A DNA stretch of 64,000 nucleotides from Saprospiraceae bacterium (GCA_025056735.1 JANWVR010000062.1:1-64000); one strand, 5' to 3'; positions 35,401-44,295 are shown, counted from the first letter of the stretch. Notes: a model not told the origin generated them from the letters alone. Made by a program: numbers and translations.

Positions 35401-37403
35401 CAGTCGCGTTCGACCAAGTTGAGCTCGCACAGGTCTATGTGGCGGATGTCGGCCTTGAAGTCGAACTCTGGCGTAGAGTCTTTGAGGCTGACGGCGCCGT
35501 CGAAGGAAAAGGCGATGTTGCGGTCGTCCATTTCGGCGCGGCCCTTGAAGACCGCCTGTTCGAAGCGGCCGTCGAGTTCGATGTTGTGGTAGTTGTAGCC
35601 GCGGAAGTAGAGCGAGTCAATGACGCCGCTGGCGCGTGTGCGGATGGTGTTGAGGGTCAGGCCCGTTCCTTCGGCGATTTTAAAGTTGAAGGAGGCTAAG
35701 CCGAACTGGCTGTCGCCCGTCCAGGCCGCTAAGTTGAAGTCGTGCATTTCCAGGAAGCCCGAATACACGGCGCGTTCCTGGCCGCCGCCGAGGTCTAATT
35801 TCATGTCTAACCGTCCGTAGCCGACGTCGGAGGTCAGGCTACCGGCCAGAATGTGGTTGACGCCGAAGAGAAGGTGGTAGTATCCACGGAAGCGGACGTT
35901 GCCCAGCGTATTGAAGTAAGCAGGCGGTTTAAAGTCGGGCAGGATACGGCGCAAGGCGACGAGGTTGGTGCGGGCTTCATCGAGGTCGAAGAGCAGACGC
36001 AGGCGGTCGCTGCCCTCGGCTAAGTCGTCACCGTCAAATTTGCCGCGCAGCATCAGGTCGTTGCCCGCGCGGAGGAACAGGTTGCGGCCATTGAGGCTGT
36101 TGACGCGCCCATATACCCATCCGGAGATGTCGGCGGTGAGGTCGCGGTTATGGGCAAAAAAGGTGTTTGTCTTCAGGTCAGGGCTGAAGAAAACGATGTC
36201 GCCCAGCCGCACGCGCGAGCCTTCGGCCAGCCGGCCATCCATGTAAACGCGGTCGGTGAAGCGCTCGAAGTCGCGGTAAGTGCGGTAGCGCAGGCTGAGG
36301 GTATCGGTCAGCAGGCTGCCGTTTGTTTGTAGGCGCATGCCATAGAGGGCTGTAAGGGTGTCGGAGACGTGTACCTGCTGAGCCGAAAGGTGCTCTAAGA
36401 CAAATCCACTTTGTTCGCGCGCTTGCAAGCGCCGCAACTGACCGCCAAAAACTAAGTCCGTGCTGGCCGTTACACTGTCGGCCTCTACGGCGATGTCGCT
36501 GACGTGCAGATGCTCGAAGTCAATGACGCCCTCTAAGGCATGGCGCGCGGGCGAGGCGTCGAAGCGGTCGAGCGCGAAGCGGCTGTTTTGCACGAGCATT
36601 TGCCCGACGAAAATGTGCAGCGGCTTGCTCGTTGCCGTGTCGGGCGGCATCTGGGCGACGGGCTTTGCAGCGCTCTTGGTCGGAGGAGCAGCTTCGTATT
36701 CAGCGATGGAAAAACTGGCGCCATCGAGCGCCAGCCGCCGCACGCGCAGCCGCTGCTGGCCCGGACTGAACTCGTCCACCTGCAGGATGCCTTCGTGCAA
36801 ATAAGCCTCCATGCGCTGGCCAACGGCGCGGTCATCCAGCAAGAAATGCACATCGCGCAAGTGCAAATGGCGTACGCCCAGCCGAAACGACGACGGCTCC
36901 TTATCCGGTTTAGGCGGCTCTGAAGGGGCAAAATGATCCAAAATAAACTGCAGGTTGAGCGCCTCCTCGCCCTCGCGCCGGCGCAAAAAGAAGCGGGCTT
37001 GCTCTATGTCTATCTCATCAAACTCCAACCGCCCGCCCAGCACCGACCATAGCCCATCGCGCAACCCAGCCTCGAGCACACCGGCGTACAAAAGCGTATC
37101 GCCCTGCTGATCAGACACATACAGCCGGCTCAGCTGCACTCCATCCACTAACGATAGGTACACGTAGCCCACAGACACCTCAGCCTTCCAGGCTTTGGAA
37201 AGCGCCGAAGACACCCTGTCCACCAACCAGTTCTGCACGGGCGGGAACTGGAGGATGAAACCCAGCGCTATCAGGAGGCTGATGCTCCAAAAAAGCGCTT
37301 TCTCTACTGCGCCCCAGACACGCCGCTGCCACGAGCGCGCCTGGGGCGGCTCAGGGCGCGGGGCCTCTTCGGGCGAGGGAGGGAGCGATGGGAGTTCGGA
37401 CAT
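32448..37403 (-). CDS. tamB: TamB-like translocation and assembly module protein
   Basis: The protein has 1651 residues from the ATG at 37403 (MSELPSLPPSPEE); the ORF start at 37481 would read through the repeat array, so I reject it. A membrane anchor lies near the N-terminus (ALFWSISLLIALGFILQF). A very long beta-helical AsmA/TamB region follows, with recurring 'LHLRDVHF', 'NTRGQRRF' and similar strands. The C-terminal DUF490/TamB domain lies at residues ~1250-1600 (LDARIDVGGPLDRVQVNGEAW, YLFTLLNWVNKPFTVEEGGTI, GLTSEANRPTRTVVTMHLRG). TamB bridges inner and outer membranes and helps outer-membrane protein insertion or phospholipid transport. No TamA/BamA lies beside it. The palindromic array at 37450-37568 lies directly upstream. 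Confidence 0.9.
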   Translation of the reverse strand: MSELPSLPPSPEEAPRPEPPQARSWQRRVWGAVEKALFWSISLLIALGFILQFPPVQNWLVDRVSSALSKAWKAEVSVGYVYLSLVDGVQLSRLYVSDQQGDTLLYAGVLEAGLRDGLWSVLGGRLEFDEIDIEQARFFLRRREGEEALNLQFILDHFAPSEPPKPDKEPSSFRLGVRHLHLRDVHFLLDDRAVGQRMEAYLHEGILQVDEFSPGQQRLRVRRLALDGASFSIAEYEAAPPTKSAAKPVAQMPPDTATSKPLHIFVGQMLVQNSRFALDRFDASPARHALEGVIDFEHLHVSDIAVEADSVTASTDLVFGGQLRRLQAREQSGFVLEHLSAQQVHVSDTLTALYGMRLQTNGSLLTDTLSLRYRTYRDFERFTDRVYMDGRLAEGSRVRLGDIVFFSPDLKTNTFFAHNRDLTADISGWVYGRVNSLNGRNLFLRAGNDLMLRGKFDGDDLAEGSDRLRLLFDLDEARTNLVALRRILPDFKPPAYFNTLGNVRFRGYYHLLFGVNHILAGSLTSDVGYGRLDMKLDLGGGQERAVYSGFLEMHDFNLAAWTGDSQFGLASFNFKIAEGTGLTLNTIRTRASGVIDSLYFRGYNYHNIELDGRFEQAVFKGRAEMDDRNIAFSFDGAVSLKDSTPEFDFKADIRHIDLCELNLVERDWILSGKVQQLKLYAPDWDNLYGAVVLRHFRLEEYGQVYRLDSLTFGASTNTRGQRRFILFSDVLDGSLSGRFTVNRLWTNLLTVLQRHYPALVQQALGKSLPDTVAIDDNYQVKLRIKDTRNLLQLFVPELAPIQNAQFDARVNAPQGQIDLRASAPSVRYGEAEAYQPEVLWRVNRDNGRLKVDLPWANLSPKRPLGHFSLEGDLSAERIDFLFSAEDTTSVVERLFLKGELSTADSMWNVHFNTASLTLFDERWEMEEDNYVRFRRGYWEARNIYLMHDLKRVLLESHNNGRGLRFALANFDLRFFERILPLENIAYRGNIFNLDGEVEDIFEWKNLQAYITTDTVFLNEKPFGALSGFAEMADLNAPLLALLYLKDREKHELRLLAGFLPNSDAPIHVNSELGEIRPGEFQASVRARAFPLGVLELIVPDISKTSGTLDARIDVGGPLDRVQVNGEAWADGQFQLDYLKALFYLPRERIVLTHDRIWADGDTLLDATRRNVAIVSGGLRHNHFQNWQVDCRIRSVSPNFHILNTRQGDNDLFYGQAMGNFDATFKGSLDKVDIRIDATAGRDTRLYIPVGATNADVQEIRFITFQNARPTTADSADSRRRPRPDVLGLSLEMNLTLTEEAEVQLIFDAQAGDIIKGRGSGDIRMVITREGDFNMYGTYRILRGEYLFTLLNWVNKPFTVEEGGTITWYGDPFGAQINLKAVYSENTSLTNLIRDELVTAPGLTSEANRPTRTVVTMHLRGDLFKPTIGFDLAFPNIVGQLKSLTDSKLALLRQDQNELTRQVFGLVVVGSFLPPSTAAGLIQGGDYMASAFNTLTQMLSSQLTNYLNELASEWVGGSLSSIEFDIIYNEYRSQLNPDQQAVSGIGRDLQVRLTSGFKDDRITLQVGSQFGVARPGTAATEAFVGGDVAVEIQFTQNRHWRLRVYHRTEPDIAGGARRSRSGGGVVFRKEFDTFGELMEGLTGWMRTRKNAS

Positions 37404-37449
37404 GGTGATGAAAAACGGATGGTGGCTAAACGAGGTCGAAGGGCGTTGT

Positions 37450-37568
37450 GGCCAAACAAGCCTGCGAGGCGCTCTGGCCAAACAAGTTTGGCCGGTACAG
37501 GGCTAAACAAGTTTAGCAGGTACTTTGGCCAAACAAGTTTGGCCGGTACTTAGCCAAACAAGTTTGGC
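37450..37568. repeat. Palindromic repeat array 2 (four intact units, one degenerate)
   Basis: Intact palindromes lie at 37476-37493, 37502-37517, 37527-37544 and 37553-37568, with starts 25-26 bp apart. Three have GCCAAAC-AA-GTTTGGC. The second has GCTAAAC-AA-GTTTAGC, in which the C-G pair became T-A on both arms. A broken unit with an intact left arm only (GGCCAAACAAGCCTGC) starts at 37450. Each unit is followed on the plus strand by GGTAC or ATTAC. The array fills the gap between the coiled-coil gene (stop at 37578) and tamB (start at 37403). Confidence 0.9.
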
Positions 37569-37577
37569 CATTACTGG

Positions 37578-38480
37578 TTATCGGAGGCGGAAGCTGGAAG
37601 CGCCCAGAAGGCCTTTATCGCAATAAATGGCTGCTACATAGCTGCCTCCTCTGAGGCGCTCCTCGAGCTGATACGAGAACGACAGACGCTGGGTGGTTTC
37701 CAAAACGACTTGCTTAGACTGTTGCGCCTGAATTTCTACCGGCCCTGTCGGCGCATATACAGTAACGTTGATTGGGTTAGCGGTGTGAATGGGCTTTCCC
37801 TTGTCGTCCGTAACGACTAAATAGAGTTTCTGAGGCCCTTGAAACACCGGTGGCACATCCACTAAGTCAAAGCTAATGAGCAACTCACGCGCCTGGCGGG
37901 CTTTGGTAACCAACTTATCTGCGCGACGCACGACCTCAACGCGAAACGACGTGGCGCGGAACTGAGCCGACTGAGTTTTGCGGATTTGCTCCTCGAGCTG
38001 CTTGGCGATGTCCTCCACGCGGCCCTGCAACTGGGTGTTTTCTTCCGTCAGGCGCTGGTTTTCTTCGCGCAACTGGCGGTTCTCTTCGCGCAGCAACGAA
38101 ATAATTGTCTCGTATTCGGTCTTAATTTTCTTCAGGTCTTCAATCTGTCTTTCTAAAGCCTTGACCTCCTTGCTGGCGTCGGCTTTTATCTGCTTAATAA
38201 CAATTTCTTTCTGCTCGACAATAGACGCCGATTGCGCTATCTGCCCCTGCAGGCTTTCGTTTTCGGTGCGGAGGGCAGCATAGTCTTGCGACAAGTTGTC
38301 CAGTTCTTGCTCTAATTGTAGTTTTACCTGGGTCAACGAGTCCGCTAAGGCCGTCTGTTCCCGGAGGCTTTCTTGATAGGCCTGACTTTTATTCCAAAAC
38401 ACCCAACCAATGGCTGCCGAGGCCAACAGCAACAGGGTTACGATGATGGCGTAGATGCGGGAATTTCCTGTTGTGCTCAT
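37578..38480 (-). CDS. Membrane-anchored coiled-coil protein, unknown role
   Basis: The protein has 300 residues. One membrane helix lies at residues ~9-29 (AIIVTLLLLASAAIGWVFW). Residues 30-175 are a near-continuous coiled coil (QVKLQLEQELDNLSQDYAALRTENESL, REENRQLREENQRLTEENTQL). The C-terminal ~120 residues form a beta-rich domain (FRVEVVRRADKLVTKARQARELLISFDLVDVPPVFQGPQKLYLVV) that ends in a strand (GASSFRLR). The layout, an anchor with a periplasmic or cytoplasmic rod and a beta head, recurs in Bacteroidota hypothetical proteins. I do not recognise a named family. It stands upstream of the repeat array and tamB on the same strand. Its 5' side holds a GAAAATG-type low-complexity block. 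Confidence 0.7.
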   Translation of the reverse strand: MSTTGNSRIYAIIVTLLLLASAAIGWVFWNKSQAYQESLREQTALADSLTQVKLQLEQELDNLSQDYAALRTENESLQGQIAQSASIVEQKEIVIKQIKADASKEVKALERQIEDLKKIKTEYETIISLLREENRQLREENQRLTEENTQLQGRVEDIAKQLEEQIRKTQSAQFRATSFRVEVVRRADKLVTKARQARELLISFDLVDVPPVFQGPQKLYLVVTDDKGKPIHTANPINVTVYAPTGPVEIQAQQSKQVVLETTQRLSFSYQLEERLRGGSYVAAIYCDKGLLGASSFRLR

Positions 38481-38490
38481 AGTGTGTTGA

Positions 38491-38551
38491 ATAGAAAGTG
38501 GAAAGTGAAAAATGGAAAATGAAAAATAGAAAGTGAAAAATGAAAAGTGAT
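38491..38551. repeat. Low-complexity GAAAGTG/GAAAATG repeat
   Basis: About 60 bp of degenerate 7- to 8-nt units (GAAAGTG, GAAAAATG, GAAAAGTG) end 10 bp before the start codon of the coiled-coil gene. The same sequence type occurs at 20591-20627 and 55725-55772, and weakly at 13325-13345. Confidence 0.75.
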
Positions 38552-38657
38552 AGGTTTGCGATTGCTTGCTGGTGCGTTTTTTATGTACTGTAAACTCGCT
38601 TCAAAAAGACGGCCTTTTAACTGCTCTAAAGTTATTTTTTAGAAAAAAAACAGACAT

Positions 38658-39347
38658 TTAGCCGACGAAAGGTTGGATGTAAAGTTGGCGAGTATCGGCC
38701 TGGAAGGCCAGGAGATGGCCGTAGCCTTCGGCGCTATGCGTGGGTGCATAAACGCAGCCATTGTCTAAGTTGAGGTATTGCTGTTGTGTTAAACTTTGGA
38801 GCTGATGCTCAATGGTCTGCAAAGGCATGGGCGTATGTCCGTGCAGGAGGATGCGGTTGCCCAGCCACTCGTAGTTGATGTGGTCGTACCACCGGCGTAT
38901 CCATACGATGGAGATTTCATCGGTCAGCGGATCACTGCGGTGGAAGTTCAGGCCGGCATGGACGCAGAGGTAGCCCTCTGTTTCGTACCACAGCGGCATG
39001 GCTCGGAAAAAGTCTAAGTACTTTTCTGGAAGGTCAGCCGGGGCGCTGACACCGAAGCTTTCTAAGGTTTTCTGGCCGCCGTTGAGGTTGAGCCAGTGTT
39101 CTTTGCTGTAGGGGTCATCGAGGGCGTCTAAGAGCATTTGCTCGTGGTTTCCGCGCAGGCAAACGACCTCGATGCCGGAGGCCTGCAATTGCCATACCGT
39201 GTCCACGACGCCTTTGCTGTCGGGGCCGCGGTCAATGAGGTCGCCCAGAAAGACGACCTTGTCGCCGGCTTTGGGTTGCAGGCGTTTCAGCAGGGTCGCC
39301 AGCGTTTGGTTGCATCCATGAACGTCGCCGATAAAGTACGTGGGCAT
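38658..39347 (-). CDS. PPP-family metallophosphatase (Ser/Thr phosphatase / ApaH-like)
   Basis: The protein has 229 residues. It carries the three hallmark motifs of the PPP superfamily with two metals: GDVHG (residues 7-11), GDLIDRG (residues ~36-42) and GNHE (near 67). Further His residues are in CVHAGLNF and LLHGHTPM. Members either dephosphorylate proteins or hydrolyse diadenosine tetraphosphate; the motifs do not decide which. It starts 6 bp after the TPR lipoprotein gene stops, so the two form an operon. There is no signal peptide, so it acts in the cytoplasm. Confidence 0.88.
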   Translation of the reverse strand: MPTYFIGDVHGCNQTLATLLKRLQPKAGDKVVFLGDLIDRGPDSKGVVDTVWQLQASGIEVVCLRGNHEQMLLDALDDPYSKEHWLNLNGGQKTLESFGVSAPADLPEKYLDFFRAMPLWYETEGYLCVHAGLNFHRSDPLTDEISIVWIRRWYDHINYEWLGNRILLHGHTPMPLQTIEHQLQSLTQQQYLNLDNGCVYAPTHSAEGYGHLLAFQADTRQLYIQPFVG

Positions 39348-39353
39348 GGCTCG

Positions 39354-40430
39354 CTATTTGGGCTTCCGTTTGTCCAATCGCTCTAACGCCTCCTTAGGTT
39401 CCGGGTAGTTGGGCGACATCTTGCTGGCCTGGACGTAGTCGGCACGGGCGGCTTCGGGGTTGCCCATCAGTTCGCTTGTCAGGCCGCGGTAGTAGTAGGC
39501 CATCACAAAGAGCGGGTCGGTTTTCACAGCGAGGTTGAAGTGGTCGTAGGCCTTGCTCATGGAGTCCAACTCTAAGTAAATCATGCCCATATCGAAGTAG
39601 GCATTGGAGTAGTCGGGGTTGCGCCGCACGATGTCCCGGTAGATGGCGAAAGCCTGGTCGAATTCGCCGCGCATTTTATGAAAAACGGCTTTGAACTCGC
39701 GGGCTTCCAAGTTTGTAGAGTCCACGCGGAGGACGTTGTCGAAGCACTGCAGGGCCGTTGCGTTGTTCTGGTTCAAATAGATGCGGCCCATAAACATCCA
39801 GGCTTCGGTGTTTTCAGCGTCGTACTGGACGGCTTTTTTGAAGGAGGCGAGGGCTTTTGTCGTGTCGCCCATGTCTAAGGCCACGCGCCCAGCCATGAAG
39901 AAGGCTTCGGGATGGCGCGGGTCTATGCGGAAGATGCGGTCGAGTGTGGCCAAGGCGTCGCCATGCTGGCGCACGATAAGTTGGAACTCGCTCAGTTTGA
40001 GCAGCGTAGGAATGCGCTCTGGGAAGCGTTGCGCGGCCAGCGTGAGCACTTCAATGGCGCGCTTAGAGTCATTCGGGCGTGCATAATCAATCAGTACATC
40101 GGCCAGCAGGTGATAGTACTGCGGCTTCATCGAGTCTATGCTCATAGCGGTTTGGAGGTCGGCCAGTGCTTCGTCGAAGCCATCCAGCTGGTAATACGTC
40201 TCCGCCCGCAGATAGTAGAGTGAGTCGTTCTTCGGCTCTTGTTCAATAAGCCGAGACAGGCGCGCTATCTCCGGGTCAGTTGCTAAGTGTAAATAGGCTT
40301 CCGGCACTTTCTTGCTCTCGCGCTTGCAGGCGGCTAACGACAGCACCGCACAGAGCAAGGCCCAGAAGCCTGCTGCTGGCCACAGTCTCAGGGCACTCAG
40401 GTATCGCATTTCTATCTTCAATTTGTCCAT
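39354..40430 (-). CDS. TPR-repeat lipoprotein
   Basis: The protein has 358 residues. A lipoprotein signal (LWPAAGFWALLCAVLSLAAC) puts Cys at residue ~35; the ATG at 40409 (MRYLSALRL) is an alternative, shorter start that fits a signal peptide better. About eight tetratricopeptide repeats fill the rest (LYYLRAETYYQLDGFDEALADLQTA, AWMFMGRIYLNQNNATALQCFD, AYYYRGLTSELMGNPEAARADY). TPR arrays scaffold protein complexes; the partner is unknown. A TACCTTTG box lies 44 bp upstream. The phosphatase gene follows in the same operon. Confidence 0.85.
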   Translation of the reverse strand: MDKLKIEMRYLSALRLWPAAGFWALLCAVLSLAACKRESKKVPEAYLHLATDPEIARLSRLIEQEPKNDSLYYLRAETYYQLDGFDEALADLQTAMSIDSMKPQYYHLLADVLIDYARPNDSKRAIEVLTLAAQRFPERIPTLLKLSEFQLIVRQHGDALATLDRIFRIDPRHPEAFFMAGRVALDMGDTTKALASFKKAVQYDAENTEAWMFMGRIYLNQNNATALQCFDNVLRVDSTNLEAREFKAVFHKMRGEFDQAFAIYRDIVRRNPDYSNAYFDMGMIYLELDSMSKAYDHFNLAVKTDPLFVMAYYYRGLTSELMGNPEAARADYVQASKMSPNYPEPKEALERLDKRKPK

Positions 40431-40473
40431 TAGATAAAGAAACTCCCGCCTTCGCGGTCAAAAACCCTCCCGG

Positions 40474-40481
40474 CAAAGGTA
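40474..40481 (-). promoter_or_regulatory. Promoter -7 box of the TPR/phosphatase operon
   Basis: The minus strand reads TACCTTTG, a perfect box, about 44 bp before the start codon. No TTG lies at 20-21 nt. Confidence 0.5.
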
Positions 40482-40528
40482 AACAACAAACGCTCTGCGC
40501 CGTTTTTACCGCTGTTTTAAGCCGAAAC

Positions 40529-41287
40529 ATGGAACTCTATTACCGCGAATTTGGGCGTGGCACCCCGGTTGTCATCTTGCACGGCCTGTTTGGCTTTTCC
40601 GACAACTGGCAAACGCTGGCTAAAGCCCTTTCTGAAAACCACCTTGTCATCACTCCCGACCTGCGCAACCACGGTCGTTCGCCGCACGCGCCAACGCACT
40701 CGTACCCGGAAATGGCCGAAGACCTGCGCGCGTTCTTAGACCGCCACGGCATCTACGCCACCTCCCTCATAGGCCATTCGATGGGCGGCAAAGTAGCCAT
40801 GCAATTTGCCTTAGAGCACCCCGACCGCGTCGAACGCTTAGTGGTGGTGGACATCGCTCCGGGTGCTGCCGAGGGCAACCACGAGTCCATCTTCGAAGCA
40901 CTTTTTTCCCTGAATATCAACGAACTGAAAACCCGAGAAGAGGCTGACGCAATTCTACAACAGTACATTCCGGAAGCCAGTGTGCGGCAGTTTTTGCTCA
41001 AGAACCTGACGCGCCACCCCGACGGCTCGTTTGCCTGGAAGATGAACCTGCCCGTGCTTTGGGCACACTACGCCGACATTTTGGCGCCAGTGGAGGGCGA
41101 GCCGTTTGACAAACCCGTACTTTTTGTGCGCGGCAGCCGCTCAAAGTACATCGAGGACAGCGATCTGCCGCTGATTCGCGCGCTGTTTCCGCAGGCGCGG
41201 GTGGAGACTATCGAAGGCGCCGGGCATTGGGTGCATGCCGATAAGCCTCAGGAATTGCTGGCGCTTTTGCGCGCGTTTCTGTCTTAA
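40529..41287 (+). CDS. Alpha/beta hydrolase (YbfF-type esterase-like)
   Basis: The protein has 252 residues from the ATG at 40529 (MELYYREFGRGTPVVILHGLFG); the ORF track start at 40280 is antisense of the TPR gene and is rejected. The oxyanion region is HGLFGFSDNW, the nucleophile elbow is GHSMGG (Ser), and the C-terminal His is in GAGHWVHADKP; an acidic residue lies between them near LFVRGSRSKYIED. This matches the short-chain esterase/YbfF subgroup; the natural substrate is unknown. It is divergent from the TPR operon and convergent with ftsZ. Confidence 0.88.
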   Translation: MELYYREFGRGTPVVILHGLFGFSDNWQTLAKALSENHLVITPDLRNHGRSPHAPTHSYPEMAEDLRAFLDRHGIYATSLIGHSMGGKVAMQFALEHPDRVERLVVVDIAPGAAEGNHESIFEALFSLNINELKTREEADAILQQYIPEASVRQFLLKNLTRHPDGSFAWKMNLPVLWAHYADILAPVEGEPFDKPVLFVRGSRSKYIEDSDLPLIRALFPQARVETIEGAGHWVHADKPQELLALLRAFLS

Positions 41288-41344
41288 ACCAACCCAGGCG
41301 TTCGGGTTTTCTACGCGATAGCGTTTCAGACGGTTGCCTACTGC

Positions 41345-42838
41345 TCAATCCGCTTTTTCGTGCAGATAGCTGTTGCCCTTAGGCCGTATTTCAGCTTTGT
41401 CGCCTTCGATGGAGATCGTCAAGTCCGACATTTCCCGGGCATTAGCTTCAGGCACCTCGTCGAGTTTGATGCCCTGGCGTAGGTAGGCGGGCTGGTTTTC
41501 CAACTCGATGATGGTTTGCGGCGAGTTGAGCTTGATAGGATTGACCTGGCGATTTTGCGCCTCTTGTCGGCGGCGTTGCGCTTCGATAAGGCGCTGGTGG
41601 CGTTCTTCGGGCGTCGGTTCGGGGGCGGGGACACAGTCTGGCTTCACAAAGGGCTCGTCCGATTTGGGCCGAGCGCTGTCCACGGTAGCGCGCACGCTGT
41701 CGAAATCGAACTCGATGGTGGGCGCCTTTTTCGACTCAGTCGGCTCCTCTTCCACCTGGCCGGTGATGGTGGCCAACGAAGGTTTGGGCGCGTCTTCGTC
41801 TAAGTGCAGCATTTGTTTGATCCCATTAGACGCCGGCGTTTGCAGGCGCGCAGCAGCAGCAGGCACCTGCGGCGTCTTGCGCGAGGCCTCGAAGCCAGTG
41901 GCAATAATGGTTACGCTGATCTTTTCGCCCAGACGCTCGTCGAAGCAGTTGCCCCAGATAAGGTTGGCGTTTTCGCCGGCCTCTTGCTGGATGAACTCGG
42001 TGATCTCGAAAATTTCATCCATAGTGGCCTCTTTTGTGCCAGAGGTAATGTTGACCAAAATGTTTTTTGCGCCGAAGATGTTGTTGTCTTCGAGCAGGGG
42101 CGAGTTGAGGGCTTCGTCCACGGCGCGGCGCGCGCGGCCTTCGCCTTCAACGGCGGCGGTGCCCATGACGGCCACGCCGGAACCGCGCATGACGGTGTTG
42201 ACATCCTCGAAGTCTACGTTGACATAACCAGGCACAGTAATGATTTCAGCAATGCCTTTAGCAGCCGTGCACAGGATGCTGTCGGCCTGCGCAAAGGCCG
42301 ATGAGACGCTCATATTGCCGTAAATCAGGCGCAATTTGTCGTTGCTGATGACCACTAAGCAGTCCACGTTTTTGCGCAATTCCTCCAAGCCCTCGTAGCC
42401 GTTGTTGACGCGAGTGCGCCCTTCAAAGGAGAACGGCAGAGTAACAATGCCCACGGTGAGGATGCCCATTTCCTGGGCCGTCTTGGCGATGATGGGCGCT
42501 GCGCCGGTGCCTGTGCCGCCGCCCATTCCGGCGGTAATGAAGACCATCTTGGCGCCATTGTCTAAGAAGCGCTTGATTTCTTCGATGCTTTCCATGCAGG
42601 CGCGCTTGCCAATTTCGGGCTTGCTGCCCGCTCCCCGGCCTTCGGTGAGGCTAGCGCCCAAAGGGATTTTCACCGGTACAGGGCTGAGACTCATGGCTTG
42701 TGCGTCGGTGTTGCAAATGGCGTAGTCCACGCCGATGATGCCCTGTTTGTACATGTACGTGACGGCATTCGAGCCACCGCCGCCCACGCCAATGATTTTT
42801 ATGATAGAAGGCTCTTCTTTTCTTAAATCAAACAACAT
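41345..42838 (-). CDS. ftsZ: Cell division protein FtsZ
   Basis: The protein has 497 residues and is the tubulin-like GTPase that forms the division ring. The nucleotide site shows GVGGGGSNAVTYMYKQG and the tubulin signature GGGTGTGAAPIIA. The T7 loop region is present (NVDFEDVNTVM). The core ends near residue 330. A long charged and low-complexity linker (residues ~330-450) follows, and a short conserved tail (ends SYLHEKAD) differs from the proteobacterial DIPAFLR motif, as usual in Bacteroidota. It is the last gene of the division cluster, 59 bp after ftsA. Confidence 0.97.
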   Translation of the reverse strand: MLFDLRKEEPSIIKIIGVGGGGSNAVTYMYKQGIIGVDYAICNTDAQAMSLSPVPVKIPLGASLTEGRGAGSKPEIGKRACMESIEEIKRFLDNGAKMVFITAGMGGGTGTGAAPIIAKTAQEMGILTVGIVTLPFSFEGRTRVNNGYEGLEELRKNVDCLVVISNDKLRLIYGNMSVSSAFAQADSILCTAAKGIAEIITVPGYVNVDFEDVNTVMRGSGVAVMGTAAVEGEGRARRAVDEALNSPLLEDNNIFGAKNILVNITSGTKEATMDEIFEITEFIQQEAGENANLIWGNCFDERLGEKISVTIIATGFEASRKTPQVPAAAARLQTPASNGIKQMLHLDEDAPKPSLATITGQVEEEPTESKKAPTIEFDFDSVRATVDSARPKSDEPFVKPDCVPAPEPTPEERHQRLIEAQRRRQEAQNRQVNPIKLNSPQTIIELENQPAYLRQGIKLDEVPEANAREMSDLTISIEGDKAEIRPKGNSYLHEKAD

Positions 42839-42897
42839 GGCGTTGAAAAATTTAAAAGGTGAACAAACAACACCGCTTCGGAGACCGGAGCAGAGTT

Positions 42898-44229
42898 TTA
42901 CTTTTTAAAATCAATATCAGGTTCGGCTTCGAACCACTCTTTCGTTTTGCGCAGGACGTTGTCCAACCAGCTGGACGACTTCTCCTCCGAGACGTTGGAC
43001 GGCCCTTTGGGCCCGGAGGCAGTCTGCGTTTCAGCGAGTCTTTCCTGACGGCGGATGTCGTCTAATCCTCTGATCATCAAGCCTATACCCGTGCTAAAAA
43101 TGGGGCTATTGACGCTTTCGCGATAGCCATGGGCTAAGTGCTCGACAGGCAGGCCGATGCGGCAGCTCATGCCGGTGTGCAGTTCGGCCAACTTGTCAAC
43201 GTGCTGCAGCAGCGCTCCACCTCCAGTGAGCACGATGCCGCCGATGAGTTTGCGGTCGTAGCCGCTGCGGCGGATTTCCCACAGGACATAGTCGAAGATC
43301 TCCTCCATGCGCGCCTGGATGATGCGCGCCAGGTTCTTCTCACTGATTTCCTTGGGTTCGCGCCCGCGCAGCCCCGGAATGGTGATGATGCGGTTGTCGT
43401 ACACCTCCGAAGCCAGCGCCGAACCGAAGCGCACTTTGAGCTTTTCGGCCTGCGGTTGCAACACCGTGCATCCTTCCTTGACGTCGGCAGTAACGACGTT
43501 ACCGCCAAAAGGAATGACGGCGGTGTGCCGGATGATGTTTTCATGAAACACGGTGATGTCGGTCGTGCCGCCGCCAATGTCCACCAAGGCGACTCCGGCC
43601 TGGCGCTCTTCTTCGTAGAGCACAGCTTCGGCGCTGGCAATGGGTTCCAGCGTCAGGTCGGCCACCTTCAGCCCCGCCTTCTCGATACAGCGGTATAGGT
43701 TGTTGATGGCCGTCATCTGGCCGGTGATGATGTGGAAATTGGCCTCCAGCCGCACGCCGCACATGCCGATGGGGTCGCTGATGCCCTGCTCGTTGTCCAC
43801 CGTGAATTCCTGCGGGAACACGTGAATGATCTTGTCGCCCGGCGGCAAGACGAGTTTGAACATGTCGTTGACCAACCGGTCAATATCGCGACGCGAAATC
43901 TCGGTATGGTCGTTTTCGCGCGTCAGTATGCCGCGATGCTGCAGGCTTTTGATGTGCTGACCAGCAATGCCAACATAGACGGTGTGAAATTTCATACCGG
44001 CCTGCCGCTCGCAGATGTCCACCGCTTCGCGGATGGCATTGACGGTTTTTTCAATGTTGCTAACAACACCGCGCAAAACGCCGGTGCTTTCGACTTTTCC
44101 TACGCCCAGGATTTCGAGCTTTCCATGTGCGTCCCGACGCCCGGCCAGACAGCACACTTTGGTGGTGCCAATGTCGAGGGCTACGACCACATCGTGGGTT
44201 TGTGGCGCTAATTCGGTCATGGTGTGCAA
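42898..44229 (-). CDS. ftsA: Cell division protein FtsA
   Basis: The protein has 443 residues and is the actin-like membrane tether of FtsZ. The phosphate-1 motif is VVALDIGTTKVCCLAG. The inserted 1C domain follows (FHTVYVGIAGQHIKS). Phosphate-2 is VALVDIGGGTTDITVF and the adenosine motif is GGIVLTGGGALLQHVDKL. The chain ends in an amphipathic helix-like stretch (WLDNVLRKTKEWFEAEPDIDFKK) for membrane binding. The ATG at 44220 (MTELAP) is a second possible start. A TACCTTTG box lies upstream at 44296-44303. Confidence 0.96.
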   Translation of the reverse strand: MHTMTELAPQTHDVVVALDIGTTKVCCLAGRRDAHGKLEILGVGKVESTGVLRGVVSNIEKTVNAIREAVDICERQAGMKFHTVYVGIAGQHIKSLQHRGILTRENDHTEISRRDIDRLVNDMFKLVLPPGDKIIHVFPQEFTVDNEQGISDPIGMCGVRLEANFHIITGQMTAINNLYRCIEKAGLKVADLTLEPIASAEAVLYEEERQAGVALVDIGGGTTDITVFHENIIRHTAVIPFGGNVVTADVKEGCTVLQPQAEKLKVRFGSALASEVYDNRIITIPGLRGREPKEISEKNLARIIQARMEEIFDYVLWEIRRSGYDRKLIGGIVLTGGGALLQHVDKLAELHTGMSCRIGLPVEHLAHGYRESVNSPIFSTGIGLMIRGLDDIRRQERLAETQTASGPKGPSNVSEEKSSSWLDNVLRKTKEWFEAEPDIDFKK

Positions 44230-44295
44230 AGGTTACGTGAGAGAATAAGGTTCCTGCCATTATAGTCCTTTGCACCCTTCCTGTATTCCCGAGCA

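Noticed and set aside
37404-37481. N-terminal extension of TamB
   Set aside because: The extra 26 residues read through the repeat-array border; the ATG at 37403 gives a normal TamB N-terminus.
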